A stretch of DNA of 64,000 bases from Mycobacterium interjectum (GCA_002102225.1 LQPB01000082.1:52989-116988); one strand, 5' to 3'. Shown: positions 30,838 to 41,700, counted from the stretch's first letter. Notes: a model not told the origin generated them from the sequence alone. Numbers and translations are program-made.

Positions 30838-31449
30838 ATGATTGCGGCTATGGCTTCTCGACACACGCGATTTCGGTTGTTTTACCGCATCGGTTTCACG
30901 CCGTGGGAAGGTCATGCGATCGGGCAGGGTCTGCGCGATCTGATCGAGGGAACCGTCGATTCGCCCGCGCTGGCCACGGGGTCGGCCCTGGACGTCGGAT
31001 GCGGTACCGGGGATTGCGCCATCTACCTTGCCCAGCACGGGTGGAAGGTCACGGGGGTTGACTACGTCGCGAAGCCGCTCGAGAAGGCGCGCGCCAAGGC
31101 CGGCGCCGCCGGTGCCTCGGTCAACTTTGCCCGTGCCGACGTCACACAACTGAGCCAGGAGGGGATCGGTAGCGGTTTCGACTTGATCGTCGACAACGGC
31201 TGCATCCACAACATGAGTGGCAGCGATCGTGAGGCGTACGTCCGGGAGATCAGCGCCGTGGCGGCACCCGACGCGCGGCTGTACATCGTGGCGTTCCCTC
31301 CCGGCGGGAGGTTCGGGGTGCCGGGCATCGACCACGCCGAAATGGAACGACGATTCGCCCCTGGCTGGACGCTGCTGTCCACGGGTGACGAGCGGGAACT
31401 CGACGACAAGACCCCGACGTACTACTACCTGTTTCAACGCCGCCCTTAA
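30838..31449 (+). CDS. Class I SAM-dependent methyltransferase
   Basis: 203 aa from ATG 30838 (MIAAMASRHTRFRLFYR); ATG 30850 is an alternative. The SAM-binding motif I is ALDVGCGTGDCAIYLA, motif II has VTGVDYVAKPLEKA, and motif IV is FDLIVDNGCIHNM. It resembles small-molecule (thiopurine or tellurite-type) methyltransferases in length and layout, but the substrate is unknown. It stands between two c-di-GMP genes that run the other way. Confidence 0.88.
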   Translation: MIAAMASRHTRFRLFYRIGFTPWEGHAIGQGLRDLIEGTVDSPALATGSALDVGCGTGDCAIYLAQHGWKVTGVDYVAKPLEKARAKAGAAGASVNFARADVTQLSQEGIGSGFDLIVDNGCIHNMSGSDREAYVREISAVAAPDARLYIVAFPPGGRFGVPGIDHAEMERRFAPGWTLLSTGDERELDDKTPTYYYLFQRRP

Positions 31450-31509
31450 ACCTCGATCGGCCGTGCGTGCGTGGGGAATTGGCCGCCGCAGGCTCCGCAT
31501 CCCGAGGGC

Positions 31510-33393
31510 CTAGACAACGTCCTTTTTCCCCGGTGTTTCAGACTGCGGCGCATCGCCCGCGTCGGAGAAATCCATCGGGATGACGCGCTTGGCGAGCAGC
31601 GCCTCCATCGCCGCGCTGTCGAGCGGACGTGACAGCAGAAAGCCTTGCGCCCGAGAGCAACCCAGGGCCAACAGTGTCTTGGCCGCCGCCACCGTTTCGA
31701 CGCCTTCGGCGACGACGTCGAGCCCGAAGGCGTCGGCCAGTGCCAGGGTCGACCGCACGATGGCCAGGTCGCCGGCGTTGGTGTCGAGATGGTGGACGAA
31801 CCCCTTGTCGATCTTGAGTGCGTCGACCGGAAGGGACTTCAGATACGTCAGCACACTGTAACCGGTGCCGAAGTCGTCGATGGCGATCTGCACTCCGATG
31901 TCCTTCAGCCCGAACAGCGTTTTGCGGGTCGCATCGATGTCTTGGACCACCACGCTTTCGGTGATCTCCAGGCACACGGTGCTGGGATCCAGGCCGAACT
32001 CGTCGAGGGTCGTCGCGACGGTGTCGACGATGCCCTCCGTGACGAGCTGCACGGGCGACACGTTGATACGCAGCACGGCACCTTTGCCGGCCCCGCGTGA
32101 TTGCCATAGCCCGAACTGCGCACACGCCGAACGGATTACCAGACGGCCGAGCTTTGCACCCAGGTTGATCGATTCCACCACCTGGATGAACGAGTCGGGC
32201 ATCAACAGGCCCAGAGTGGGGTGTTGCCAACGGATCAGCGCTTCCGTGCCCAGGATCTCGCCAGTGCGCATGTCGAACTCGGGGAGGTAATGCAGCACCA
32301 GGGCATCGCTGTCGTTGTCGATCATCCCTTCCAGGTACAGCTCGATGTCGTTGCGGATCATGTCCGTTCTCGACATCTCCGGGCTGAAGATCGCGACCTT
32401 GTTGCCGCCGGAACTCTTGGCCGACCTGGTGGCCTGATCGACTCGGCGCAGTAGATCGGACGTGCTTTCCGACCCCGGGATCCCGGCCGCGACGCCGATA
32501 CTCACGGTGCGGCTGAGCATCTCGCCGTCGATCACGACCTGCCGATGAACCCCGGTGTGAATCGATTGCGCGAACGCCTCGGCGGCCTCGACGTCCATGG
32601 ATGCGGCCGGCACGACGACGAACTCGTCACCGCCGAAGCGGGCGATCACCGAGGGAATGTCGGTGGCGGCGCGCAGCAGCGCGGCGAAGGCCTCGATGAA
32701 CCGGTCACCCGCGTTTTGCCCGAGGCGTTCGTTGATCACCTTGAACCGGTCCAGCGCGAGGAACACGACCGCGACGGAACCCGGCTGCCCGGCGGCCAGC
32801 CGCTTGTCGAGGTAGGCGATGAGCGCCCGGCGGTTCAGCAGGCCGGTCAGGTCGTCGTGCTCGGCGAGGTAGTGCAGTTGCTCCTCGGCGACGATGCGGG
32901 CCTGCAGCTGAGCGAACAGCGCGGCGACCGCCTGCAGCGCATTGAGCTCTTCGGGTAGCCATTCGCGGTCGCCGACCTTGCCGAACGCCAGGGTGCCGGT
33001 GGTCACATCGCCGGACAGCAGCGGGACGGCGGCAAGCGAGACCGCGCCCCACCCGGTTCCCTCGTCGATATTGCTCTGATAGTCGGCGTTCGCGGCCTCG
33101 GGGCGCACCACCTCGGGCACCTTGAGGTTTTCGGCCCTCGTGAACACCGAGTCGGCGTCGGCGAAATACACCACACCGATCGGGTCGGGGTCGGCGTTGC
33201 GCGGCGGCCACTCGGCGACGAGCACCGTGGCGCGGATCGTGTGGTCGTTGTGGCGCAGGAAGCTGAAGTCGACGCCCAGGTCGCTCACCAGGTTGCCGAG
33301 CACCCGTTGACTGATCGCGGCGGAGTCAGCCGCGCTTGCCGCCATCAACTCGGCGGCAGCAGCGGTGACCAGGTAGTCCAATGAGCCCGACAT
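31510..33393 (-). CDS. dcpA: GAF-GGDEF-EAL bifunctional c-di-GMP enzyme (Rv1354c / DcpA type)
   Basis: 627 aa, close to Rv1354c (about 623). GAF domain about 10-165; GGDEF about 178-335 with RFGGDEFVV; EAL about 350-600 with GTEALIRWQ, INVSPVQL, CLEITES, DDFGTGYS, LKIDKGFV and EGVET. All signature residues of both catalytic domains are present, so it should both make and degrade c-di-GMP, as shown for M. smegmatis DcpA. No I-site RxxD is visible before GGDEF. It lies downstream of moeY on the same strand, with a 67-nt gap. Confidence 0.93.
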   Translation of the reverse strand: MSGSLDYLVTAAAAELMAASAADSAAISQRVLGNLVSDLGVDFSFLRHNDHTIRATVLVAEWPPRNADPDPIGVVYFADADSVFTRAENLKVPEVVRPEAANADYQSNIDEGTGWGAVSLAAVPLLSGDVTTGTLAFGKVGDREWLPEELNALQAVAALFAQLQARIVAEEQLHYLAEHDDLTGLLNRRALIAYLDKRLAAGQPGSVAVVFLALDRFKVINERLGQNAGDRFIEAFAALLRAATDIPSVIARFGGDEFVVVPAASMDVEAAEAFAQSIHTGVHRQVVIDGEMLSRTVSIGVAAGIPGSESTSDLLRRVDQATRSAKSSGGNKVAIFSPEMSRTDMIRNDIELYLEGMIDNDSDALVLHYLPEFDMRTGEILGTEALIRWQHPTLGLLMPDSFIQVVESINLGAKLGRLVIRSACAQFGLWQSRGAGKGAVLRINVSPVQLVTEGIVDTVATTLDEFGLDPSTVCLEITESVVVQDIDATRKTLFGLKDIGVQIAIDDFGTGYSVLTYLKSLPVDALKIDKGFVHHLDTNAGDLAIVRSTLALADAFGLDVVAEGVETVAAAKTLLALGCSRAQGFLLSRPLDSAAMEALLAKRVIPMDFSDAGDAPQSETPGKKDVV

Positions 33394-33460
33394 TGCCCTT
33401 ACCGTAGCCTCAACTGGGGCGCGGCGACGGCATTAGCTAGCGCGTCTAGCAATGATTCGC

Positions 33461-35587
33461 TCAACTCAGCACCCGGGCCCTGTCCAGGTTGCGCCTGCTC
33501 GGTACCGATGCCGGTGGCCCGGCCGTGAACCGTAGGACCAGCACGATGAATTCTCCGGGGGGCATGTCGATCAGGCCGCGGAAGTCCCGCTGCAACTGTG
33601 TTAGCTGGTCGGCGAACTGGGGTGAGAGCTCGTCGAAGTCTGCCCGGGTGTGGGCGTAGAGGAAGACCGGCGAGACCGGCTGGACAGCCAGCCCGTGCTG
33701 CTGGGCGATGATCCAGACCAGCTCTACGGCCGAGCCTCCCGTGGCGTAGTCGCGCAGCGACCCGCCGGGCACGCTGACAACGGCCAGGGCCGAGCTGGCC
33801 ATTATCCGGTCGCGAGTTTCCTCACCGAGCGCGCTTCCCGCGTCCCATCGGGCCAGGTGAGCCATGACGTCCGGGCGGCGCAGCACCTCGAGCAGTTCCA
33901 GATCGCCGGCATCCAATTCCAGGCTCCGCACCTCGATGCCGGTGTCGGGGTCGGCATCGCCGGGCCAGCGCAATTCGGAAATCATCTCTCGGTGCAGGTG
34001 CGGCGTCAGGTAGCGGGTACGGTCGGATGCGGCGAGAATCGTTGCCGCACGCGCGATGTCGTCCCTGGCGGTGATCATGCGCAGCCGCGCACCTTCCCGT
34101 TCAGCAGCGGCGGCGAGGGCTTCGATGGTGGTGGCGTCGATCGGCTCGGGTGTTCCGTGGTGGCGGTTGGTCGAACGCTCGAGCATCGGTTGATAGAGGT
34201 CGGCGAGTGTCGGGTCGGTGCCGTCGTCAAGCGTCAGGGTGGCGCGCAGTGGCGTTTCGTCGACGTCGTCGTTCAGCGCGGCAGCCCCCAGGACGTGGTG
34301 CTCCGCCGCGGCGATCCTGGCGTTCAGGAGCGCGGCGCCGACCGCGACGGCGCTGCCGCGAAATCCGACGTCCATGGTCGAAGTGTGTTGGGCGGCAACG
34401 TCTATGGTGATTGCAGTGGGTCCGGCCTGAACGTACCAGGGCTGCACGTTTCCGCCGGATGGGGCGCGGATCGCGGCGGCTGCGATAACGCCGGGTATCC
34501 CCGGTAGCTCCGCGGGCTCGTGATTCTCTGTCGGCGCCGGGCGGTGCCGGGCCATGTCCGGCTCGTCGAGTTGGTCGAGCGCCCAGGCGATATCGATGCG
34601 CGTGCGGCCCGAGCGCAGTTGTTCGCCCAGCCCGATCCTGCGTACGCCCTCCGCCAGCGCCGACGCACCCAGGATCACATCGGAGGCCAGCTGGGGCCAG
34701 GTCGACACGGTGCGGTCGATCTCTATCAGCGAAGCGGCCGTCCGGGGCGAAAGTCGTTCGGCCTCAAGGTGTCGCAGGATATGCGGGACCTTTTCGCGGC
34801 TGCTCATGCCGGGTAGCAGTCCGATGTCGAGGTCGCCGAGCAGACCGTGCAGAATCGGGCGCTGCGGCTCTTGATCGAAGCGCTCCACGTCCACGAGACC
34901 GCGGTCGCTGGTCGCCATCAGCACCGGGATGCGGCGCGCCCGGGCGCCTTCGCGCAGCACCGCCTTCATGTCGAGCGAATCGCATTCTTCGACCACGATG
35001 TCGAGCCCGTCCACGAACGCGTCGACCGTGTCGAACGTCAGGCCGGCGTCCACCACCTCCACCGATAGGTACGGGTCGAGTTCGGCGATCCTGCGCGCGG
35101 CCACACAAGCTTTGTTGACGCCGATGTCGAACACGCTGGCGGGCACCCGATTCAGGTTCGACAGCTCGAGATGATCGAAGTCGGCCAGGCGCAGACCGCC
35201 GCACAATCCCTGTGCGGCCAGCGTGTGCGCGATGACGTGACCGACGCTGAGGCCGGCCACGCCGATGCGCAGCCGCAAAAGCCGGTCCTGCTCGGGTGGG
35301 GTGATGTTGTTGCGGTTGCGGTCCAGGCGCACCGCGCGATAACCGCGGGGGCCGAGCACCGCCACGACCGCGCGCCGCCACGGGTAGTACGCCCACCGAC
35401 CGCCTTCGGCCAGCAGCGCGGCATCCGGGGGCGGCCGAAGGCCGCGCAGGTTGGCCAGCTGGGTGTCGCGGTGGTCGATGAACTCCACGGTGGGGTCGGC
35501 CCGGAGCCGTTGCAACACCAAACTGTCGTCGGGGTCGTCGGGGTCGAGAATCTGCGCGGTGTAGGCGGTTTTCTCGGACGCGTCCAT
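33461..35587 (-). CDS. moeY: MoeY: E1/ThiF-like plus nitroreductase-like fusion (Rv1355c type)
   Basis: 708 aa (Rv1355c about 715). The N-terminal half (about 90-330) is a ThiF/E1-type adenylating fold: RIGVAGLSVGHVIAHTLA, ADFDHLELSNLNR and EECDSLDMK are recognisable, although the usual GxGxxG glycines are partly replaced. The C-terminal half (about 365-690) resembles a nitroreductase flavin fold (RAPSGGNVQPWYV, SALAVVSVPGG). It is named as a possible molybdopterin protein, but that role is unproven. Neighbouring the Rv1354c-type gene, as in M. tuberculosis, it is probably in one transcript with it. Confidence 0.88.
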   Translation of the reverse strand: MDASEKTAYTAQILDPDDPDDSLVLQRLRADPTVEFIDHRDTQLANLRGLRPPPDAALLAEGGRWAYYPWRRAVVAVLGPRGYRAVRLDRNRNNITPPEQDRLLRLRIGVAGLSVGHVIAHTLAAQGLCGGLRLADFDHLELSNLNRVPASVFDIGVNKACVAARRIAELDPYLSVEVVDAGLTFDTVDAFVDGLDIVVEECDSLDMKAVLREGARARRIPVLMATSDRGLVDVERFDQEPQRPILHGLLGDLDIGLLPGMSSREKVPHILRHLEAERLSPRTAASLIEIDRTVSTWPQLASDVILGASALAEGVRRIGLGEQLRSGRTRIDIAWALDQLDEPDMARHRPAPTENHEPAELPGIPGVIAAAAIRAPSGGNVQPWYVQAGPTAITIDVAAQHTSTMDVGFRGSAVAVGAALLNARIAAAEHHVLGAAALNDDVDETPLRATLTLDDGTDPTLADLYQPMLERSTNRHHGTPEPIDATTIEALAAAAEREGARLRMITARDDIARAATILAASDRTRYLTPHLHREMISELRWPGDADPDTGIEVRSLELDAGDLELLEVLRRPDVMAHLARWDAGSALGEETRDRIMASSALAVVSVPGGSLRDYATGGSAVELVWIIAQQHGLAVQPVSPVFLYAHTRADFDELSPQFADQLTQLQRDFRGLIDMPPGEFIVLVLRFTAGPPASVPSRRNLDRARVLS

Positions 35588-35688
35588 GGTGGTTCGTGTA
35601 TAGCACCTGGCCGGTGGCTCGGCGGCTCAGACGTCGCGCTCAGACGAAAAATGTGACGCGGGCAATAAACGGTCGCCGAATGGGCTCA

Positions 35689-36372
35689 TCAAGCGTCGCT
35701 GTCGCCGCCTGGACGTTCGGTTTCCTCGAGGAATAGGCCGTGCCGGAGCAGGCTGGTGACCGAGGCGTCCCAACGTTGCAGCTGCGGCCTGCTGAAGAAC
35801 GAGTTGCCCAAGTAGAGCTCGATGTAGGGATGCAGAATGATGGCGCCAATGCGCAGGATAACTACGTTGATTGCCGCCCAATCCGGGTCGAGGTCCGGGT
35901 GTGTATTGCCCTGCGCCACGAAATATTCGCGCTGAGCGGTACTGATACCCAGAAGACCCTCGAAGATGACCGACCCGAATGCGCCGCCCTCGGCGAGCAC
36001 GCGCCCGAGATAGGTCATGACGTCGGGACGTTCGACCATCAGTGTGGTCAGCCGGCGCCCGGCTTCGTTGAGCCCGTCCGACGGCGGCTCGGGCAGCGCC
36101 GCCGGTGCCAATGCCTCACCGACCACCTGCAGCACGTACTGGTCGACGGCCGCGACAAGCGTGGCCTTGGTGCGAAAGTGGTGCTGGACCAGCCCGATCG
36201 ACACCTCCGCGGTCTCGGCCACCACGCGCAGCGACGTGGCGACAACCCCGTGGGCGGCGAACCTACGCAGGGCGGCGTCGCGAATCCGTTCCTTGGGCGT
36301 CGGCTCGAGCGGAGGGGGCGGATCGAATGGAAACAGTCGGCCGGGCTCCACGGCCCGACAATATACCCACAT
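35689..36372 (-). CDS. TetR-family transcriptional regulator (Rv1353c type)
   Basis: 227 aa. The TetR HTH lies at about residues 27-73 (RIRDAALRRFAAHGVVATSL, VSIGLVQHHFRTKATLV), followed by a helical ligand-binding domain. It is divergent from the dienelactone hydrolase gene. An inverted repeat in between (36393-36410) could be its operator. Rv1353c in M. tuberculosis is likewise a TetR next to the c-di-GMP gene. Confidence 0.9.
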   Translation of the reverse strand: MWVYCRAVEPGRLFPFDPPPPLEPTPKERIRDAALRRFAAHGVVATSLRVVAETAEVSIGLVQHHFRTKATLVAAVDQYVLQVVGEALAPAALPEPPSDGLNEAGRRLTTLMVERPDVMTYLGRVLAEGGAFGSVIFEGLLGISTAQREYFVAQGNTHPDLDPDWAAINVVILRIGAIILHPYIELYLGNSFFSRPQLQRWDASVTSLLRHGLFLEETERPGGDSDA

Positions 36373-36392
36373 CGCGACGCGATACGGTCATA

Positions 36393-36410
36393 TCGGATTA
36401 CCAGATCCGA
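36393..36410. promoter_or_regulatory. Inverted repeat, candidate TetR operator
   Basis: TCGGAT-N6-ATCCGA, perfect 6-bp arms, sits 21 bp before the TetR start and 83 bp before the hydrolase start in the divergent gap. The position and size fit autoregulation by the TetR protein. Nothing else is evident in the 36373-36492 gap. Confidence 0.45.
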
Positions 36411-36492
36411 GTATTGTCCGGCTCTTTCGATTTCCGGTGAAGGTGTGCGTGCGATGACAGTTCGCAGCCGAATGGTCGAGCGGTGATGCGCC

Positions 36493-37200
36493 ATGCCTGA
36501 CATCGCGTACCCGGGCGCCGACGGCCCGCTGCCGGGCTACCTGGCCGTCCCCGAAGGGCAGGGCCCGTGGCCGGGGGTGGTGGTGGTGCAGGACGTTCTC
36601 GGCATGACCGTGAACCTGCGGCAAATCTCGGATCGCTTTGCCCGCAATGGTTATCTGGCGCTGGCCCCGGCTCTCTACGGCGGACACGGCCCCAAGATCA
36701 GGTGCATGATCAGCACGCTGCGCGCGCATTTCGCCGGCCATGGGACCGCCTACGACGACCTTGTCGCCGCCCGCGATCGCCTCGTCACCGACGAGCGGTG
36801 CTCCGGCAAGGTCGGGCTGGCCGGGTTTTGCATGGGTGCGGGGTTCGTCCTGCAACTCGCCCCCCGGCGCCTGTTCGACGCGACGGCGCCGAACTATGGC
36901 CTGCTCCCCAAGGATGTCGAAGCGCTGCGCGGATCATGCCCTGTGGTGGGAAGTTTCGGCGCGAAGGACCCCATCGTTCGGCGCGGCACGGCAGCCCGGT
37001 TGGAGGCCTTGCTGGCGGAGGGTGAGGTACCGCGGGATATCAAGGAATACCCCGGCGTCGGCCACAGCTTCATGAACGACCACGCCGTGCCCGCGCCGAT
37101 TCGCCTCATCGCGGGCGCGGCCGGGATGGCTTATTCCGAACGCGAGGCGGACGACGCCTGGCGGCGGATGGTCAGCTTCTTCGATGAGCACCTCACGTAG
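36493..37200 (+). CDS. Dienelactone hydrolase family protein
   Basis: 235 aa. The alpha/beta-hydrolase triad is Cys113 (GFCMG nucleophile elbow), Asp159 (GAKDP) and His191 (GVGHSF), the Cys-Asp-His set of dienelactone hydrolases. Related enzymes hydrolyse lactones and esters. The start ATG is probably controlled by the divergent TetR regulator. The substrate is unknown. Confidence 0.9.
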   Translation: MPDIAYPGADGPLPGYLAVPEGQGPWPGVVVVQDVLGMTVNLRQISDRFARNGYLALAPALYGGHGPKIRCMISTLRAHFAGHGTAYDDLVAARDRLVTDERCSGKVGLAGFCMGAGFVLQLAPRRLFDATAPNYGLLPKDVEALRGSCPVVGSFGAKDPIVRRGTAARLEALLAEGEVPRDIKEYPGVGHSFMNDHAVPAPIRLIAGAAGMAYSEREADDAWRRMVSFFDEHLT

Positions 37201-37209
37201 CGACGGCGG

Positions 37210-38706
37210 CTACCTGCTGGCCGTGCTGGAGCGCTCGGCCGGGACCACCACCTGGCTGGGTGGCGCGGGCGGGGCGGAGGCGGTCGGCAGCGGGATCCGG
37301 GTGACCCCGGGGGTGCCGAGCCGGCCGGCCAGCCACGGCAGCGCGGCCGCGAAAGCCCTGTCCGCGAAAGGCCAGTCGTGCTTGCCCGGCTGGGGGAGGA
37401 CCGCGCAGTCGATGCCGTTGGCGCGGCCGAGCGCGCACAGCGAATAGGCGGCCGCGGTCTGGTTGCTCGGGTTGGCCGCGGCCTCACGACTCACCAGGCG
37501 CATGGTGCCGGCGTCGGCTACCGACGTGTCGCGCCGCGGTGCCGGCGGGCCGTCCGAGGAGATGGCGAACCACCCGGACACGTCGCGGTACTGCCCGTGC
37601 CGGTTGATCACCGTGGTCGGGTCGAATGCCGCCCAGGCCTCGGCCTTTCCGGCGAACAGCCTGGCGATGGTCTGGGTCTTGGTGCCCGCGTTGGGGTAGA
37701 AGTCGCCCGCGATGTCGACGAACGCGCTGAACATCTCGGGGTGCATGACGGTCAGATCCACCGCGCAGGTCCCGCCCATCGACCAGCCGGCGATGCCCCA
37801 GCCGGACCGGTCGGGGCTGACGCCGAACTTCGAAACCATGTAGGGGACAACATCCTTGGTGAGGTGGTCGGCCGCGTTGCCGCGAACGCCGTTGACGCAT
37901 TCGGTGTCGTTGTTGAAGGCCCCTCCGGAGTCGACGAACACCAACACCGGCGCCTTGCCGGCGTGCGCGGCCGCGAAATCGTCGACGGTCTTGACCGCGT
38001 TGCCCGCTCGCGTCCAGTCCGCCGGCGTGTTGAACTGCCCGCCGATCATCATCACCGTCGGCAACGCCGGCGGCGGGCTGCTGGTGAACCATTCGGGCGG
38101 CAGGTACACGAGTTCACCGCGGTGCTTGAAATGCGATGCCTCCGAAGGGATCACCACCGGCACCACGCTGCCATGCGATGGCCGGACCCGCTTTGCGACC
38201 ATCGCCGTGACGGTGGCCGGGTCGGTCTGATCGGGCAGCGGGCCGGAGGTGAGCTGGCTCCACGCCGCCTGCACGGTCGGGAAGTAGCCGACCCAGAGGT
38301 TGAGCGTCAGCGCCGCGCAGAGCAAACACAGCGGCACCGCCAGCACGGTCGCGCCGCGACGCCACGGCGGCGCGCTGCGCCAGCCCAGCACCAGCACCGC
38401 TGCGGCCAGGCCGGCCGACGCGATCCACATCCACAGCGCCGGGGGCGCCGGTTCGTCGGACAGGCCGCGATCGACGATGTACCAGTGCGTCACATACGCG
38501 GCGGCGCCGCCGACCAGGCCGGCCAGCGGCAGCCAGATCGTCCGCCAGCGTCGCGACCGCCAGCCGACGGCCAGCGTCAGCACCACCGCGGCACCGATCT
38601 GGACCGTCGCCGGCACCCAGCCGTGCATCAGGGACGTGTGAGCACTCGCCAGCAAATGCGCCGTCCCAAGGGTCGCTGGGGGCGCGGTGGCGGTCACGTG
38701 ACTCAT
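37210..38706 (-). CDS. Membrane-anchored esterase (Rv1639c type)
   Basis: 498 aa. About four membrane helices lie within residues 30-165, then an extracytoplasmic alpha/beta-hydrolase of the esterase-D/mycolyltransferase-like fold: nucleophile elbow GWSMGGTCA, acidic and His residues later (ISSDGP; QPGKHDWPFAD). It is convergent with the dienelactone hydrolase and upstream of lysX on the same strand. The length and place next to lysX match Rv1639c (about 489 aa). A role in envelope lipid metabolism is an inference. Confidence 0.85.
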   Translation of the reverse strand: MSHVTATAPPATLGTAHLLASAHTSLMHGWVPATVQIGAAVVLTLAVGWRSRRWRTIWLPLAGLVGGAAAYVTHWYIVDRGLSDEPAPPALWMWIASAGLAAAVLVLGWRSAPPWRRGATVLAVPLCLLCAALTLNLWVGYFPTVQAAWSQLTSGPLPDQTDPATVTAMVAKRVRPSHGSVVPVVIPSEASHFKHRGELVYLPPEWFTSSPPPALPTVMMIGGQFNTPADWTRAGNAVKTVDDFAAAHAGKAPVLVFVDSGGAFNNDTECVNGVRGNAADHLTKDVVPYMVSKFGVSPDRSGWGIAGWSMGGTCAVDLTVMHPEMFSAFVDIAGDFYPNAGTKTQTIARLFAGKAEAWAAFDPTTVINRHGQYRDVSGWFAISSDGPPAPRRDTSVADAGTMRLVSREAAANPSNQTAAAYSLCALGRANGIDCAVLPQPGKHDWPFADRAFAAALPWLAGRLGTPGVTRIPLPTASAPPAPPSQVVVPAERSSTASR

Positions 38707-38782
38707 TGTGATCGATCGTTAACCGCGCCGGAACGTAATCGCCGAATGTCGGCCGCGCCGCCGGGAGGAGTTAAGGGATCGT

Positions 38783-41700
38783 TCAGTGCGGCTTGGCCAG
38801 CGGGAATGGCAGGGTCTCGCGAATGCTGCGGCCAGTTATGAGCATGACGAGCCGATCGATGCCCATGCCCATCCCGCCGGTGGGCGGCATCGCGTATTCC
38901 ATGGCCTGCAGGAAATCTTCGTCGAGTTCCATCGCCTCGGGGTCGCCCCCGGCGGCCAACAGCGACTGCTCCTGCAGGCGCCGCCGCTGTTCGACCGGAT
39001 CGGTCAGCTCGCTGTAGGCGGTTCCCAGCTCGACGCCCCAGGCCACCAGGTCCCACCGCTCGGCGACGCCGGGCTGGCTGCGGTGCGGCCGGGTCAACGG
39101 CGACACCGAGGTGGGGAAGTCGATGTAGAAAGTCGGCTCCTCGGTCTTGTCCTCCACCAGGTGCTCGTACAGCTCGAGCACGACCGCGCCGGAGTCCCAG
39201 TGCGCGCGATACGGAATGTGGACGGCGTCGGACAGCTTGCGCAGCGCGGCCAGCGAGGTCTCGGTGTCGACGCGCTCGCCGAGGGCCTCCGATACCGCGT
39301 CGAACACGGTCTTCACCGGCCAGATGCCGGAGATGTCGACCGGCTCGAGGCGCCCGTCGGTGCCGTCGCCGCCGCGGCGGGGCCGCAGCACCGTCTGCTC
39401 GCCGTTGGCGGCCTGCGCGGCATTCTGGATGAGCTCCCGGCAACCATCGATCCACGCCTTGTAATCGGCGTGCGCCTGGTAGGCCTCCAGCAGCGTGAAC
39501 TCCGGATTGTGGCTGAAGTCGACGCCCTCGTTGCGGAAGGCTCGGCCCAGTTCGAACACCCGCTCCACGCCGCCGACGCACAGCCGCTTCAGATACAGCT
39601 CCGGCGCGATGCGCAAGAACAGGTCCATGTCGTAGGTGTTGATGTGGGTGACGAACGGCCGCGCGGTGGCACCACCGTGGATCTGCTGCAGGATGGGCGT
39701 CTCGACCTCGATAAAATCCTTGGCGAACAGCGTTTCCCGCACGGACCGCAACACGCTGCTGCGGGCCCTGATCAGATCACGCGACTCGGGGTTGACCGCC
39801 AGGTCGACGTAGCGGGTGCGCACCCGCGCCTCGGGGTCGGTCAGCCCCTTCCACTTGTTCGGCAACGGCCGCAAGCACTTACCGATCATCCGCCAGTCGC
39901 GCACGATCAGCGAGCGGGTCCCGTTCTTGCTGTAGCCCATGTGCCCGGTCATCTCGACCAGGTCACCTAGATCGATGGCCGCGGTGAAATCGGCGGTGCG
40001 GCTGCGCTCCAGATGCGAATTGTCCAGCAGCACTTGAAGTTCGCCCGACCAGTCACGCACCTGGGCGAACAGCACGCCGCCGTAGTCGCGTATCCGCAAG
40101 ATGCGGCCCGCCACCGACACGCTTTCCTCGTCGTCGGCATCCAGCGCGCGGGCGATGGTGTGGCTGGGCGGGGTCCCCACCGGGTACGCGTCAACGCCGT
40201 TGCGCTGCAAGATCTTCAGCTTGGCCAGGCGCACCCGCACCTGTTCGGGCAAGCGGGACCTGGACTCCTCGGCCTCGACGGCACTGGCGCGGCGCTGCAG
40301 GCTGCTGACGTCGGGAGCCGACCCGTCGTGATGCAACAGCCCGGACTCGGCCAGCCTGGCCGGGACGGCGGGGTGATGCCCGGTGTGCGTCTTGCGCCGG
40401 CTGAAGGGGAACGCGAGGAACCCCTCGGCCAGGGCCGACGCGACGCCGACGCGGGGGATCAGCCGGGCGTCCTCGTAGCAGGCGTAGCGGGGCACCCAAT
40501 CGGGTTGGTACTTCATGTTGGAGCGGTACAACGTCTCCAGCTGCCACCACCGCGAGAAGAACAGCAGGAAACCGCGCCACAACCGGGCAACCGGGCCCGC
40601 GCCCAACTGGGCGCCCTGCTCGAACGCGGAGCGGAACATGGCGAAGTTCAGCGAAATACGAATGATGCCAAGGGTTTCCGCGTTCAGGGCCAGCTCGCTG
40701 ACCATGAGCTCGATGGTGCCATTGGGGGATTGCGGGGAACGGCGCATGAGGTCCAGGGAGACGCCGGTGCTTCCCCACGGGACCAGCGACAGCATCGCGA
40801 CCACCCGGTCGTCGCGGTCGAGGGCCTCGACCAGCAGGCAGTCCCCGTCGGCGGGGTCGCCGAGCCGGCCCAGCGCCATCGAGAAGCCGCGCTCGGTTTG
40901 GGTATCGCGCCAGGCGTCGGCGCGCGAGATCGTGTCGGCCATCTCGTCGGCGGAAATGTCGCGGTGACGCCGGATGCGCACGGTCAGACCGGCCCGGCGG
41001 GCCCGCGTCACCGCCTGGCGCACCCCGCGCATGTCGGGGCCGGACAGCTTGAAATCCGACGCCAGCAAGATGGCCTCGTCGCCCAGCTCCAGCGCGTTGA
41101 GGCCGGCCTCCCGATAGGCCTGGGCCCCCTGCGAACTGGCGCCCATCACCCCGGGCGCCCAGCCGTAGGTCTGGCACAGCCCCAACCACGCGTCGATGGC
41201 CTGCGGCCACGCCCTCGGGTCGCCCACCGGATCGCCGCTGGCCAGGCAGACGCCGACCTCGACACGGTAGGTGACGGCGGCGCGGCCGCTGTGCGCGAAC
41301 ACCACCGACTTGTCGCGGCGGGTGGCGAAGTACCCCAGGGAGTCGTTCTTGCCGTACAGCTCCAGCAGCCCGCGGATCGCCGACTCGTCCTCGCCGGTGA
41401 GCGCGTTGTCGGCGCGCTGGGACTGGAACAACACGATCGTCGCCGCGATGAGCGCAAGCGCGCCGAACAGTCCGAAGACGGCGTTGAGGAGGACGTGCGG
41501 CCGGCCGGTAAACGCGTCCGGATCGACGAGCGAGAACCCGACGACCCGGTTGACCACGTACCAGAAGCGGGAGTCCGGCGCCAGGGTGCCCGGGAACATC
41601 TCGACCAGGCCCCAGGAGGCCAGGATGCCGATCACCCAGCCGGCGACCAGCACCGCGGTCGCCTTGACCAGGGCGGCCCTGCGGACCTTGGCCCAGAACT

